Shown: piece by piece, positions 1 through 11,200 of the stretch
How positions within the stretch are numbered: the stretch's first letter is position 1
Layout: each line of letters starts with the position of its first letter
NCBI GenBank assembly: GCA_037176705.1
Contig: CM073886.1
Span: forward strand, 87,145,501 to 87,209,500
Reading direction: 5' to 3'
DNA: 64,000 bases
Origin: Molossus alvarezi
Taxonomy: Eukaryota > Chordata > Mammalia > Chiroptera > Molossidae
Position numbers and translations under genes: made by a program
The notes under the pieces: generated by a model
Database searches by the model: none
The model's input: only the letters and a program-made list of their open reading frames with translations
Told to the model about the DNA's origin: nothing

Positions 1-449
1 AAAAAAAAACACCCTAACTTACAAAAACAAAGGTTAATTAGCCTAATGTGAATCAGATAACTGAGATTTTTTTAAAGTTAATCTTTAAAAAAATAATAAA
101 GTTAAGCTTATAATCCACATTAACATTCTTCTAAACTGATCTAAATTATTGGCATTTTACTTTAATTATCAACCTGAGATCAGTCAAACCAAACATACAC
201 ATCAAACCTCTGAAATATCTATATTGCAGCATTTGAAGATATACACTTAGTTACACTCATCAAACAAAATTCTGTTTGAGGCAGAAACCATTTATCTTTT
301 GTCAGGCACAACTCTACTTATACAGCTACCAAACTCTTCACTCCAAAAAAGTGCTCATCACTCCAAACTAGATATTATATTTCAGATTGGATATAAATAT
401 TTCAGGAATTACCAGAAAGCAAGGTAAGTCAAGAAGAGAGGGGGCGTAT

Positions 450-645
450 GGCCAGTGTGGCTCAGTGGTTGAGCATCGACGGTTGCTGGTTCGATTTCCA
501 GTAAGGGCACATGCCCAGGTTGTGGGCTCAATTCCCAGTGTGGAGCATGCAGGAGATGGCCAATCGATGTACTCTCTCATCGATGTTTCTATCTCTCTCT
601 CCCTCTCCCCTCCTCTCTCTCTAAAATCAATAAAGAAAAAAAAAT
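450..645 (+). mobile_element. Class B SINE
   Basis: GGCCAGTGTGGCTCAGTGGT head, CT-rich body and CTAAAATCAATAAAGA end. Confidence 0.85.
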
Positions 646-667
646 GTCTTTATAAGTCAAAAATTAA

Positions 668-757
668 GCCCTGGCTGGTTTGGCTCAGTGGCTGGAGCGT
701 CAGCCTACGGACCAGAGAGTCCTGGGTTCGGTTCCCACTAGGGGCATGTACCAAAAA

Positions 758-800
<43 letters not shown>

Positions 801-801
801 A
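668..801 (+). mobile_element. Class D (head-only) SINE with (AAAT)n tail
   Basis: tRNA-like head GCCCTGGCTGGTTTGGCTCA through GGGTTCGGTTCCC to GGGGCATGTACC, then a tail of AAAT units (about 758-801). Confidence 0.85.
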
Positions 802-1152
802 AGCAGTCTATTTTCTTCATGTTACAGTTATATATAAAAGTGGAAAATGCCTAAACCTATAATGTAACCTTTCCAGAAAGTCTCTGACTTAAATTGTTGT
901 ATCAGTCTTTATAATGTGTTACATGCACCATATGCATTAGACCCAATTATGTTGAATGCTAAGGAAAGAACATATACCTTACAGATATTTACAACTAGCA
1001 AAGACCCATAAAAAAGAAAAACACATTATAAAAAACAAAGTATACTACCTAAATGTCAACTCTAAGAATTAAATATCTTCCAGCGTAAATGTTAAGACTA
1101 TATAGACTCAATAATTTATTAAATAATCAATCATCATGCATTACATGTATAT

Positions 1153-1396
1153 GTTTTTTTTGTTTGTTTTTTTATCCTCACCCGAGGACATTTTTCCATT
1201 TTTGTTCAGATAGAGTGGGAGGGAGAGAGAGGAAGAGAGAGAGAGAGAGAGAAACATCAACATGAAAGGGACACTTCAAGTGGCTGCCTCCCGCATGGAA
1301 ACGAATTGCAACTGACGTACTCTTTATCAGAATCGAACCCGTGACTCATTGGTCTGCGGGCCAACACTCTAACCGCTGAGCCAAACCAGCCAGGGC
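1153..1396 (-). mobile_element. Class A Ves SINE
   Basis: Antisense full-length element from TTTTTTTATCCTCACCCGAG to CCAAACCAGCCAGGGC. Confidence 0.88.
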
Positions 1397-1769
1397 GATT
1401 ATATGTACATGTTAACAGGACTCTGAGAACCTCATTATTAACAGTAACTGGTATTTGTATCTCCATTTTTGGGAGGAATTTTGAAATAAATTCATGTCAG
1501 AAACTTGGAAATTACTAAGCACCATTAAGCTACCCAAGTAATACCCTATACCCAGCACCAGTTCAGGCCAACAGAAAAGCCAAAAAGAAAAGAATAAAAT
1601 TTTTACCTTTAAGCTAGAGCATAAACAGAATTTATAGCATCTCACTATCATTTAATAAGGCTGTCTTTTATTGGTTTCCTCACATGTATACTATAGAAAC
1701 AGAGCTCATTAGCTTGACATGTCTTGACTTTGCTCCATCACCTTTATTTTAAACAAATAACTTTTTGTA

Positions 1770-1945
1770 AGCAACTATTCTGCCATGTCCTGTGCAATTA
1801 TTTCTAATCTCCACAATAATTCTCCAAAGCAGGTAATATTATCTCCATTTTACAGATGAGTAAATTCTGCCCGGGGAAAGTCTACTAAATTGTTAAATGC
1901 AGTAGAAGAATTCTGAATCCAAATTCGGTACATGACACTTGCTTT
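1770..1945 (-). repeat. MIR-like fragment
   Basis: ATTATCTCCATTTTACAGAT with flanking sequence matches antisense MIR. Confidence 0.55.
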
Positions 1946-2076
1946 TCTGTACTGAAAACATGGTCACTAAGGGTAAAGTGGCACATCCTGAAAACAAAGT
2001 AGCGAGATCTTTTTTCCACTGACATAAATCAGCAGAACCAAAATAACACTGGTCTTCTTTTAAAAATAAATGTTTT

Positions 2077-2322
2077 GCCCTGGCCAGTTTGGCTCAGCGG
2101 TTAGAGCGGTCCTGAGTGACCCGGGTTCGGTTCCCACTAAGGGCACGTACCTCGGTTGCAGTTTGTCCCCGGCCCTGGTCGGTTGTGCGGGTGGCAGCCA
2201 CTCGATGTGTTCCTTTCACATCGATGTTTCTCTCTCTCTCTGTTCCTCTCTCTCCCTCCTACTTTACCTGACAAAAAAATGGAAAAATGTCCTCGGGTAA
2301 GGATAAAAAAAATAAATAAATA
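2077..2322 (+). mobile_element. Class A Ves SINE
   Basis: GCCCTGGCCAGTTTGGCTCA to GTCCTCGGGTAAGGATAAAA; a few bases are missing in the head between the A and B boxes. Confidence 0.88.
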
Positions 2323-2330
2323 AATGTTTT

Positions 2331-2550
2331 GCCCTGGTGGGTGTGGCTCAGTTGGTTGAACATCCTCCCATGCACCTACAGGTCACTGGTTGGATTCTGG
2401 ATTCCGGGTCAGTGTACATGCCGGATTGCAGGCTCCATCCCCAGTAGGGGGCATGCAAGACAAAGTTCATGGATAGATGTTTCTCTCATCAATTTTCCAC
2501 TCCCTCGCTCCCTCTCCCTTCCTTTCCGTAAAAACATTAATCAAAAATAA
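2331..2550 (+). mobile_element. Class B-like SINE
   Basis: GCCCTGGTGGGTGTGGCTCA head and CT-rich body; old and diverged. Confidence 0.75.
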
Positions 2551-2586
2551 ACAAATAAAAATTTTAAAATAATAACATACATTTTG

Positions 2587-3025
2587 GCCCTGGCCGGGTA
2601 GCTCAGTTGGTTAGAACATCCTCCCTATAAGCCAAGGTGGCCGATTTGATCCTTGGTCAGGGCACATACAAAAAGCAAACAATGAGCCCTGGCTGGCTTG
2701 GCTCAGCAGTTGGAGCATGGGTCTGCGGTCCACAGAGACCCGGTTCGGTTCCCACTAAGGGCACGCACCTCAGTTGCAGTTTGTCCCCAGCCCTGGATGG
2801 CCCTGCGGGTGGCAACCACTCAATGTGTCCCTTCATGTCCATGTTTGTTTCTCTCCCCCCCCCCCTTCCACTGTGCCTGAACAAAAAATGAAAAAATGTC
2901 CTCGAATGAGGTTAAAAAATAAAAAAAATATTTTAAAAAGCAGACAAGAATGCATAAATAAGGGGAACAAATCGATGTTTCTCTTTCTTTCTCCTCCCTC
3001 CCCCCTCTAAAAAAATAAATAAAAA
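2587..3025 (+). mobile_element. Class C SINE split by a Ves insertion
   Basis: First part 2587-2685 (GCCCTGGCCGGGTAGCTCAG); the rest resumes at about 2941 (GAATGCATAAATAAGGGGAA). The interruption is the element at 2686-2934. Confidence 0.8.
2686..2934 (+). mobile_element. Class A Ves SINE nested in a class C SINE
   Basis: GCCCTGGCTGGCTTGGCTCA to CTCGAATGAGG and A-tail. Flanked by AAAAAGCAAACAATGA and AAAAAGCAGACAAGAATG. Confidence 0.85.
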
Positions 3026-3192
3026 TAAATGTTTAAAAAATTTTTTAAACTACTTATCCCAACAAAGTACTCCAGAAGAACAAAAACTACAGTGCTCTAA
3101 ATTCTCTAATGAATAATACCACGTGTGGATATTCACTTCAGGACTGTTACACTTGGATTCCTCCCACAACCACTTGAAAACATGGTTCTCAT

Positions 3193-3297
3193 GCCCTGAC
3201 CAATTTGGCTCAGCGGTTGAGCATCCGCCTGCGGACCAGAGAGTCCCAGGTTCGGTTCCCGCTAGGGGCATATACCACCAAAAAAATAGAAATAAAG
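3193..3297 (+). mobile_element. Class D (head-only) SINE
   Basis: GCCCTGACCAATTTGGCTCA to GGGGCATATACC and A-tail. Flanked by AAAACATGGTTCTC on both sides (3177-3190; 3299-3312). Confidence 0.85.
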
Positions 3298-3455
3298 AAA
3301 ACATGGTTCTCTCCCAGAGTATCTATATCCTCCGGCCTCAATTGTAAGGCTTAGGTGCAAGCGAGAAAGTTACTCCTACAGTAAAGTTCACCTGCTCAGC
3401 TGACAGGCCCAGAGAGGCAGGGCAGATGAAAATGCTCCCCTCCTCAAGCACTTAC

Positions 3456-3667
3456 CTGCTTCTGGGAGCCTCTTTTTGGGTCTCCGCTCCCCCGAAATCC
3501 AAAGAGGGTATATCTGTGGGCTCCGCTGGCTTTGGGTCACAGGCCGGTGCAGGTTCCGGCGGCCTGGGAGCCTCCTGTCCACGTTGGGAATTGGTGGCAG
3601 TGGAGCACCTAGCCCCAACACCAGGCCTGACATTCGGCTTCACGCTAAGGCGTGCCCTGCGGAACAT
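3456..3667 (-). CDS. BDP1: BDP1 first coding exon (TFIIIB subunit B'')
   Basis: BDP1 is the large SANT-domain subunit of TFIIIB and recruits RNA polymerase III to tRNA, 5S and U6 promoters in the nucleus. The minus-strand reading frame starts MFRRARLSVKPNVRPGVGAR, which is the conserved vertebrate BDP1 N-terminus, and continues with a Pro/Glu-rich stretch and ...AEPTDIPSLDFGGAE. The exon ends at a consensus donor (minus strand AGCAG|GTAAG, intron starts at 3455) after 70 complete codons plus two bases. The ATG at 3667 lies in a GC-rich context with no earlier in-frame start in the conserved frame. Only this exon is present; the SANT domain and repeats lie to the left of the window. BDP1 is head-to-head with SERF1, as in other mammals. 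Identification is strong from the N-terminal motif. Confidence 0.93.
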
Positions 3668-3990
3668 GGCGGAGCCAGGGGGCCCGGGGAGGCGGCCCCA
3701 CGGCCGCTCTTAGCCCCGAGCCCCGGCCGCTGCCCGAAAGGAGGTTAGGAACTACGCCCTTCCCACAAAGCCACAAATCAGCCTAGCAGGCAGCTACCGC
3801 AGATTCACGCCGCCACCGCCTCCTGCTGCCTCCCGCCGCCGCCTCTTCTTCATGACCCTGCTACATTTAAGAGCTAAGTTTCCCTCTACACCTTGCTCTC
3901 CGCCGTCAAAGAGCGCCTAAACTAAGTGCGTCATCAGCGAGCGCTGCGGGATGACGTAAGACGCACAGCGCCCGGAGCCATGGTAACTGT
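3668..3990 (-). promoter_or_regulatory. BDP1: BDP1 CpG-rich promoter and 5' UTR
   Basis: A GC- and CpG-rich block with CCG/CCT runs lies immediately upstream of the BDP1 ATG on the minus strand. It has an ATF/CREB-type TGACGTAA at 3952-3959 and a related TGCGTCAT at about 3927. There is no clear TATA box, as usual for a housekeeping promoter. The transcription start cannot be placed from sequence alone. Confidence 0.6.
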
Positions 3991-4460
3991 CAAACTAGTC
4001 TGGGAAACCGGTGAATCAGAAATAGGGGTATCAGGGTGTGTGCTCTCCCCTCTCCGGGCGTCCATACAAGTTGTTGAAAAGAGGGAGGAAAGGTAGTCAA
4101 CTCTCTCAGCCCAAAATTTTACAGGAACCACTAAAATCGCTGACTGATTGTTTTTAGAGGGTCCTATATAGCCAAGTCTGTTTACCAGCACATCACCAGG
4201 GCTTAGAAATTCTAAATTCAGTAGAACATAGAATAGAAATTCAGGTGTGAAGCAATTGGTAAAAGTTACCTCCTAGGAGGGGCGGTAACTATTTTCTCTC
4301 TAAAATCAATTTTAAAAAGAAGTTTAATAAATCAACAAAAAAATACCTGCTGGAGGTGTCTCAAAAATCTTGGAGCCACGGATAGGACCAGAAAGCTTTG
4401 GACAGCATATTCTGGTAGAAACTGAGGACACAAGGCTTTTCTTCAAATGTTCTCTTCCAC
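3991..4460. other. Intergenic sequence, nothing recognised
   Basis: Unique-looking sequence between the BDP1 promoter and the L1 insertion. The short frame at 3934-4191 on the minus strand overlaps the CpG block and has no recognisable similarity. No repeat family is clear. Confidence 0.4.
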
Positions 4461-4503
4461 TTAAGAGTCTAAGGTGACAGGGATGCCCACTTTCGCCACT
4501 CTT

Positions 4504-4756
4504 TTTTTTTTTTTTTTATCCTCACCCGAGGATATTTTTCCATTTTTTGTACAGATAGAGTGGGAGGGAGAGAGAGGAAAGGAGAGAGAGAGAGAAACAT
4601 CGACGTGAAGGGACACATCGAGTGGCTGCCACCCGCACGACCAACCAGGGCCGGGGACAAACTGCAACTGAAGTACGTGCCCTTAGCGGGAACCGAACCC
4701 GGGTCTCTCCGGACCGCAGGCCGACACTCCAACCGCTGAGCCAAACTGGCCAGGGC
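4504..4756 (-). mobile_element. Class A Ves SINE inserted in L1
   Basis: Antisense element ending CCAAACTGGCCAGGGC. It forms one insertion block with the next element; TCGCCACTCTT is duplicated at 4493-4503 and 4873-4883. Confidence 0.88.
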
Positions 4757-4765
4757 AACTTATTT

Positions 4766-4872
4766 ATTTTTTTTTTTTTTTTTTTTTGTAGTACATGCCC
4801 ATAGCAGGAACTGAACCTGGGACTCTCTGGTCCGCAGGTCAATGCTCAACCACTGAGCCAACTGGCCAGGGC
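4766..4872 (-). mobile_element. Class D (head-only) SINE inserted in L1
   Basis: Poly-T, then antisense GTACATGCCC head to GCCAACTGGCCAGGGC, directly abutting the preceding Ves element. Confidence 0.83.
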
Positions 4873-6045
4873 TCGCCACTCTTAATTAACATAGTACTGG
4901 AAGTCTTAGCCATAGCAATCAGACAGGAAGAAAAAATAAAAGGGATCCAAATTGGAAAGGAGGAAGTGAAACTGTCATTATTTGCAGATGACATGATATT
5001 ATACATAGAAAACCCTAAAGACTCCATCAAAAATCTACTAGACTTAATAAATGAATTTGGCAAAGTAGCAAGATACAAAATCAATGTCAAGAAATCGACG
5101 GCATTCTTATACACCAATGATGAACTCGCAGAAAGAGAAACTGAAAAAACAATCCCATTTACCATCGCGGCAAAAAAATTAAGATACCAAGGAATAAACT
5201 TAACCAAAGAACTAAAGGACCTATTTGCAGAAAACTACAGGACATTGAAAAAAGAAATAGAGGAAGATATAAAAAAGTGGAAGCACATACCCTGTTCATG
5301 GATTGGAGGAATTAACATCATTAAAATGTCCATATTACCCAAAGCAATCTATAGATTCAATGCAATTCCCATCAAAATACCAACGACATACTTCACAGAA
5401 CTAGAACAAAAACTTCAAAAGTTCATATGGAACCAAAAAAGACCTCAAATAGCCACAGTAATCTTGAAAAAGAAGGACAAAGTAGGTAGGATCACAATAC
5501 CAGATATCAGGTTATACTACAAAGCGACTGTAATAAAAACAGCCTGGTACTGGCACAAGAACAGGCATATGTACCAGTGGAACAGAGCAGAGAGCTTAGA
5601 AATGGACCCAAGGCAATATGCTCAATTAATATTTGACAAAGGTAGCAAGAGCATACAGTGGAGTGAATACAGCCTCTTTAATAAATGGTGTTGGGAAAAT
5701 TGCACAGTTACATGCAAAAAAATGAAACTAGACCATCGACTTACACCATACACAAGAATAAACTCAAAATGGATAAAAGACTTAAATGTGACTCATGAGT
5801 CCATAAAAATCCTAGAAGAAAATGTAGGAAACAAAATTTCAGACATTATACGCAGCAGAATTGTCACTGATACATCACCTAAGGCAACAGAAACAAAGGA
5901 GAAAATGAACACACGGGACTACATCAAACTCAAAAGCTTCTGCACAGCAAAAGAAACAACCATCAAAATGGAAAGGCAACCCACTGTATGGGAGAACATC
6001 ATTGCCAATGATACATCAGATAAGGGGTTAATTTCCAAAATATAG
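4873..6045 (+). pseudogene. L1 ORF2 remnant (reverse transcriptase to C-terminus)
   Basis: An open frame of about 390 L1-derived codons runs from the second SINE junction to a TAG at 6043-6045. It contains the palm-domain FADD motif and downstream ORF2 sequence ([20 protein letters not shown]). ORF2 similarity continues past the stop in other frames (6330-6551, ending CPSVDEWIKK). The endonuclease domain and the first part of the reverse transcriptase are absent. It is a transposon relic, not a host gene. Confidence 0.88.
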
Positions 6046-6999
6046 AGAGTACTCATACAGCTCAACAAAAGGAAGACAAAGAACCCAATTAAAAATGGGC
6101 AGAGGAGCTGAATAGACACCTCTCCAAACAGGATATACAAATGGCTAAGAGACATATAAAGAAATGCTCAACATCACTAATCATCAGAGAGATGCAAATT
6201 AAAACAACAATGAGGTATCACCTCACACCTGTCAGAATGGCCGCCATCAACAAATCATCAAACAACAAGTGTTGGTGAGGGTGTGGAGAAAAGGGGACTC
6301 TAGTACACTGTTGGTGGGAATGCAGACTGGTGCAGCCACTATGGAAAACAATATGGTGTTACCTTAAAAAATTAAAAATTGAACATCCATTTGACCCAGT
6401 GATCCTGCTTCTAGGAATATACCCTAAGAAGCCTGAAACACCAATCAGGAAGAATATATGTACCCCCATGTTCATAGCAGCACTATTTACAATAGCTAAG
6501 ATCTGGAAACAGCCCAAGTGTCCATCAGTAGATGAATGGATAAAAAAGTGATGGTACATATACACAATGGAGTACCATGCAGCTGTAAGAAGAAAGATCT
6601 CTTATCCTTTGAGACGACATGGAGGGACCTGGAAAGTATTATCCTAAGTGAAACAAGCCAAGCAGAAAAAGACAAATACCACATGCTCTCACTTATTTAT
6701 GGAATGTAATGAACATAACAGTCTGAGGAATAGGGTAGACCCAGAAACATGGAAGTAGGGTGCAGACTGACAACCCTCAGAAGAGGGGGTGATGGGGGTA
6801 GGGAAGAGATAAACCACAGAACTTATATGCATGTATGCATAACCAATGGACATGGACAACAAGGCGGGGGACGTGACAGGGGGGTATACGGAGGAGGGTG
6901 TCAATGGGTAAAAAACGAGAAACATCTATAACAAAAATAAAATTAAAAATTAAATAAAAATTAAAAAAAAAAAGTCTAGGGTAGTCCCACAATTCTACA

Positions 7000-7600
7000 A
7001 ATATAGAAGGTCACCTCCCTAGAAATAACATCTAGGCCTCAGTGGTATTTCAGCTCCAGACCCAGCAGAAGAGCAAACTCAGTGGGCCAGACCAGGACCA
7101 ATGACAATGACTAAGGACCTCCTGCCCTGACACTGACCAATCAATAAAGACCACCTCCCTGAAGGAGAACAACTAGAAAACTGATGAATACTCCATTGAC
7201 ACCCTCCCCTAAGATTCCCACCTGCAAGAAAGAAAGAAAAGCCTTAAGACAAAGGACCCAGCCCCATTCTTTCCTTCCCAGGAGCACGCCCACACTACCC
7301 CGCCCCCCTTTCTTCCTCCACAGGCATGTATGTATCTCTTAGGTAGGAGGCTCATAACCAGGGCAGCAATGGTAGTGGCAGTTCATCCCAGGCAAACCCC
7401 CTGAACCTGTCCCCAAGGTCCTCTTTTCTGTGACTTAGTGAGCCAAAGCAGACCAACCTAAACTCGTTTCCCCAGCCCTGTCTTGTTTCACTGTCCCCAA
7501 CTTTAATAAATGTCCTCTAAAGTCCACATGGACTTGTGCTGTGAAACTTCCCTCAGGAAGTCAAGACCCAGCCCTAGGCATAACCGTGAAGGGCCAGGTC
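7000..7600 (+). mobile_element. Possible class I ERV-type LTR
   Basis: The block has a CCAAT-like stretch, pyrimidine-rich GC-box-like sequence near 7290, an AATAAA at about 7505 followed within about 50 bases by a TGTGAAACTTCC segment, and ends near CCCTAGGCA. This arrangement resembles U3-R-U5 of old gammaretrovirus-like solo LTRs. The ends are not clear and no flanking duplication was found, so this is tentative. Confidence 0.35.
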
Positions 7601-7834
7601 CCCTTTCTGGTATCATCCTCTTGAGTAAACTGAGAACAATGAAGCCTGCCTACCTTGCCGGGTAGGTGTGAGAATAAACAAGGAAATTAAGGGCCAGACA
7701 TTGCCTTTCGCAGTTAACCCTCTATCTGTTCTGTTCCAATCACATCCTTCCCACCGCTTCCAGGAGACGAAGAAAGCTAACGTTTTGTCGGAAAGTTAGA
7801 TATTACAGCGTTTATTGTCATTTTTGTTGTTTCC

Positions 7835-8233
7835 CCCAAAATGAGGGCTGGTCAAGCCCCAGTGCCTAGTACGTGGTGGGGAAAGTCCACACGCGCCGAT
7901 CCCTCTGCCATACACGTGGCCTGTTTCCGGGACTCCACCCAACTTGCAAAGGCAGCAGATGCGGGAAGTGCCGAATGGTTTCCCCAAGCTGCTGCCCGGC
8001 CTGGTCGCGCCCCGCCCCCCGCCCAGCCGCGCACGCGCAGGGCTGGCCAGTCACGCGGGTCGCCTTGGTCTTGCCTCGGTGGGCGGGGCGGTGGACCCGG
8101 CAGAGGCGTCGCCCAGCGGAGGGCGCGCGCTATCTCCCCTTTCCAGATCGACTGGTGGGGACATCGGTTGAGCGTGCGAGTAAACCTTTGCGTTTCCGAG
8201 TCCCTCTTTTCCAGCCTCCGTGCTGTGGTCGGC
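7835..8233 (+). promoter_or_regulatory. SERF1: SERF1 CpG-island promoter and 5' UTR
   Basis: A CpG-dense block directly upstream of the SERF1 ATG. It contains a canonical Sp1 GC box (GGTGGGCGGGGCGG, about 8078-8091) and further GC-rich motifs (8009-8035). CpG density continues into intron 1 to about 8480. No TATA box is evident. The long reading frames here come from base composition and are not genes. Confidence 0.7.
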
Positions 8234-8240
8234 ATGGCCC
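8234..8240 (+). CDS. SERF1: SERF1 coding exon 1
   Basis: ATGGCCC, encoding Met-Ala and the first base of Arg, followed by GTGAGTG. The Arg codon is completed in exon 2. Confidence 0.93.
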
Positions 8241-11200
8241 GTGAGTGTGACGACGGGTTGGGGAGGCGGCGGGGAGCGTCCGGCGAGGAAGCTAATGGGT
8301 CACCGAGGGGCGGTTGGCGGGGAGACGGGGACCGGCTGGTGAATCCCCCCAGCCAGACGGGGCAGGGACCCCGTCTTCAGTCAGCAGAGAGAGGGACGGT
8401 TGGTTCCGGTCAGGTGCGAGTTTACAAGGTAAAGAACACCTCCCCGGAGGTGAGGTGTGTAGAGACCGCAGCCCCGGGAGGGGTCGTGGTCTGGATGTGG
8501 TTTATAGCTGGTACTTAAAATCATAAGGCCTAATAAAAACTGGGAGCTCCAACTGAGTCTCCTCCCTGGTTTTTTTTGTTTTTTTTTTTTTTGGCCCTCA
8601 CAGGTAATGTTTCACAAGCATCTGCATTTGCTTGCTTAACAGTTGGCGTGTGATGGGCCAACTTGTGCAAAGTATCTCTCTGTGTACCGTTCTCATTCCA
8701 CCCACACCCCGCAAAAGCGAGAACTTACGTAGGAATACTTGTCCATATGTACAGACGGTTGGAATGGGATGCCTGTTTAAAGAGATCTGGCATTTACAGC
8801 CAGTGAACACCTGGATTGGTATGATAATACTCTCAAGATCTTAAATATTTACCTTTAAGCTTCCTTCCTCCTTGTGGTCAGATCTGGGAACACCACTCAG
8901 TGCAGTATTCTGCTGGCTTATCTATTAAAAAGCAAACTTCAGATGCACTAAAATAAGAGCCTTATAATGGAATTAGTAATTTTGGAAATGGGAAAAGAGC
9001 ATGACTATTTTTCTTTGTAGGTGGAAATCAACGAGAACTTGCCCGCCAGAAAAACATGAAGAAATCCCAGGAAAGTAGCAAGGGAAAAAGAAAAGAGGAT
9101 AGCTTGACTACCTCTCAGAGAAAACAAAGGTCAGTGATACTAACAGAGTTCTCAAGTCACTGAAGTTTTCATTGTGGAAAATGGAAAGCATTTTTTTTTA
9201 ATCCTCACCGGAGGATATTTTTCTATTTATCTTCAGCTAGAATGGGAGGGAGGGAGGGAAAGAGAGAGAAACATCGACTGGTTGCCTCCCACATGACCCG
9301 GACCAGGGCCGGGAACAAACCGCAACTGAGATATCTGCCCTTGACTGGAATCAAACCTGAGACTCTTTGGTCCATGGGCCAACGCTCTAACCGCTGAGCC
9401 AAACCAGCCAGGGCTGGAAAACATTTTTTAAATTATTGGTAGAACGAGGCCTAACCTGCAGAAAGGGGTAACAGTTGAATATTTTTTGTGTGCCAGGCAT
9501 ACTAAATCTATATGGGGTAGTTATCATCCCAACCCATAGATGAAGAATTTAAAACTCTCAAGCTATCATTTGTTTTGCAGAGAACCTTATACAACTCCAC
9601 CACAACCATAAGAACTTCATTTATCAAAATAATTGAACGTAGTCCACTGTTAGGTGCTAGGGGTACAACATTTTCAAAGCAGACATTCTATCCAAACTAG
9701 TCTGGATGACAGATGACTCAATTATAGCGATAACTGTTCTGAAGGAGACAAAGAAGTATATGTAGCTGTATTGACTTCTGAAGATTCATTGAGTTGGAGA
9801 AAATGCAAGTGAACAACCTTGTATGTGACTATGTATGACAAATACAAAACTGCTACAGGAATACTTTGAGACTGAGCTTAAGTACAAACAATGCATTCAG
9901 CCCTAGCTGGGTGGCTCAGTTAGTTAGAGCGTTGTCCCATGTACTGAAATGTTATGAGTTCAATCCCCAGTCAGGGCAGGTACAGGAGGCAACCAATCAA
10001 TGTTTCTCTCTCTCTCTCTTCTCCCCATTAAAATCAGTAAAAACGTATCCTTGGGTGAGGATTTTTTTTTAATGCATTCATGTTTCTAAAAAAGTTAATC
10101 GAAGTTTCATTTTATTCTAAAGTCAAATGTTGTTACTTATGTGGAACTTGGAGATCAAATGAATAATTGACTACTCATGCTTTAGTGTGGCTTCTCTGTG
10201 ATCTTTGAGCCTGGCTGCACATTAGAACCACTTGGGAAACCTTGAAGCCTGCTCAATCTACTGTGCCCTATACCTAGTCCTGATTTAATTGGTCTGGGGT
10301 TCGGCATTAAAAGGTCCTCAAGGTAAATTGTATTGTACCTTATTTATTGATTTTTTTTCTCTATTAATTTTTTAAAATATTTTTTCTTTATTGATTTTAG
10401 AGAGAAAGGAAGGGAGAAGGAGAGAGAGATAGAAACATCGATGAGAGAGAATGTCGACTGGCTGCCTCCTGCACGCCCCCCACTGGGGATCGGGCCCGCA
10501 ACTTGGGCATGTGCCCTGACCGGGAATCGAACTGGCGACCTCTTGGTGCATGGGTTGATGCTCAATCAGTGAGCCACACCAGCTGGGTATTCTCTATTAA
10601 TTTTAGAGAGAGAGAAAGGGAGAGGGAGAGAGAGAGAGAAACATCGATGAGAGAGGACATTGATTGGCCACCTCCTGCATGCTCCTCACTGAGGATTTGA
10701 CCTACAACCTGAGCATGTGACCTGACCAGGAATCAAACCTGGACCTCTCAGTCCATGGGACGATGCTCAGTCTACTGAGCCACACCAGCTGGACTTTAAC
10801 CACCTTTTTTTTTTTTTAATGTATGTATTGATTTGAGAAAGAGAGAAACATTGATTTGTTGTTCCACTTATTTATGCATTCATTGGTTGCTTCTTGTATG
10901 TGCCCTGTCTGAGGATTGAACCTGCAACCTTGGCATTTTGGGACTATACTCTAACCAACTGAGCTACCTGGCCAGGGCTTATGAAGCCTTTAAACAGCAC
11001 TTCACACTTTCTTTCTATGACATTCTTTTTAAAAAAGGTTTTTACATTTCTGTTTACTCACATTGAAATGAAAGGCAAGTAGCCCTGGCTGGTTTGGCTC
11101 AGCGGTGAGAGCGTCGGCCTGCGGTCCAGAGAGACCCGGGTTCGGTTCCCGCTAAGGGCACATACCTCGGTTGCATTTTGTCCCTGGCCCTGGTTGGTCA

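Larger units (their letters stand above)
1..3455 (-). other. BDP1: BDP1 intron 1 (partial)
   Basis: This stretch lies downstream of the BDP1 exon 1 donor on the minus strand, so it is the 5' part of intron 1. I see no exon in it. It holds SINEs, a MIR-like fragment and AT-rich unique sequence. Positions 1-449, 803-1152 and 1397-1770 show nothing recognisable. Confidence 0.75.
4470..6975 (+). mobile_element. 5'-truncated LINE-1 (ORF2 C-terminal half, 3' UTR, A-tail)
   Basis: The element begins inside ORF2, just before the [11 protein letters not shown] region, is split by a SINE pair (4504-4872), and continues to an A-rich tail near 6925-6975. The reverse-transcriptase motif [12 protein letters not shown] is visible at about 4984-5020, followed by the ORF2 C-terminal region ([16 protein letters not shown] at about 6334). 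The 3' UTR carries the polypurine stretch typical of bat L1. A possible target-site duplication is AGTCTAAGG near 4466 and AGTCTAGGG near 6973. The missing 5' half and internal stops make it a dead copy. Confidence 0.9.

Noticed and set aside
1220..1255. CRISPR-like or tandem regulatory arrays in GA/CT-rich stretches
   Set aside because: These are the internal (CT)n tracts of SINEs; no spaced repeats exist.
2077..2320. Many 60-120 codon frames with motifs such as [20 protein letters not shown] on both strands
   Set aside because: Translations of Ves SINEs; they recur wherever a copy lies.
4795..6045. 416-codon open reading frame
   Set aside because: It is LINE-1 ORF2 sequence (FADD motif, ORF2 C-terminal region) with a SINE-derived start and no 5' half; not a host gene.
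7841..8518. 225-codon frame over the SERF1 CpG island
   Set aside because: Produced by GC-rich composition without stops; it covers the SERF1 5' UTR, exon 1 and intron in a different frame, and has no recognisable similarity.
11082..11180. tRNA genes (A and B boxes)
   Set aside because: All tRNA-like segments are SINE heads with CT-rich bodies and A-tails; none folds in context as an isolated tRNA gene.
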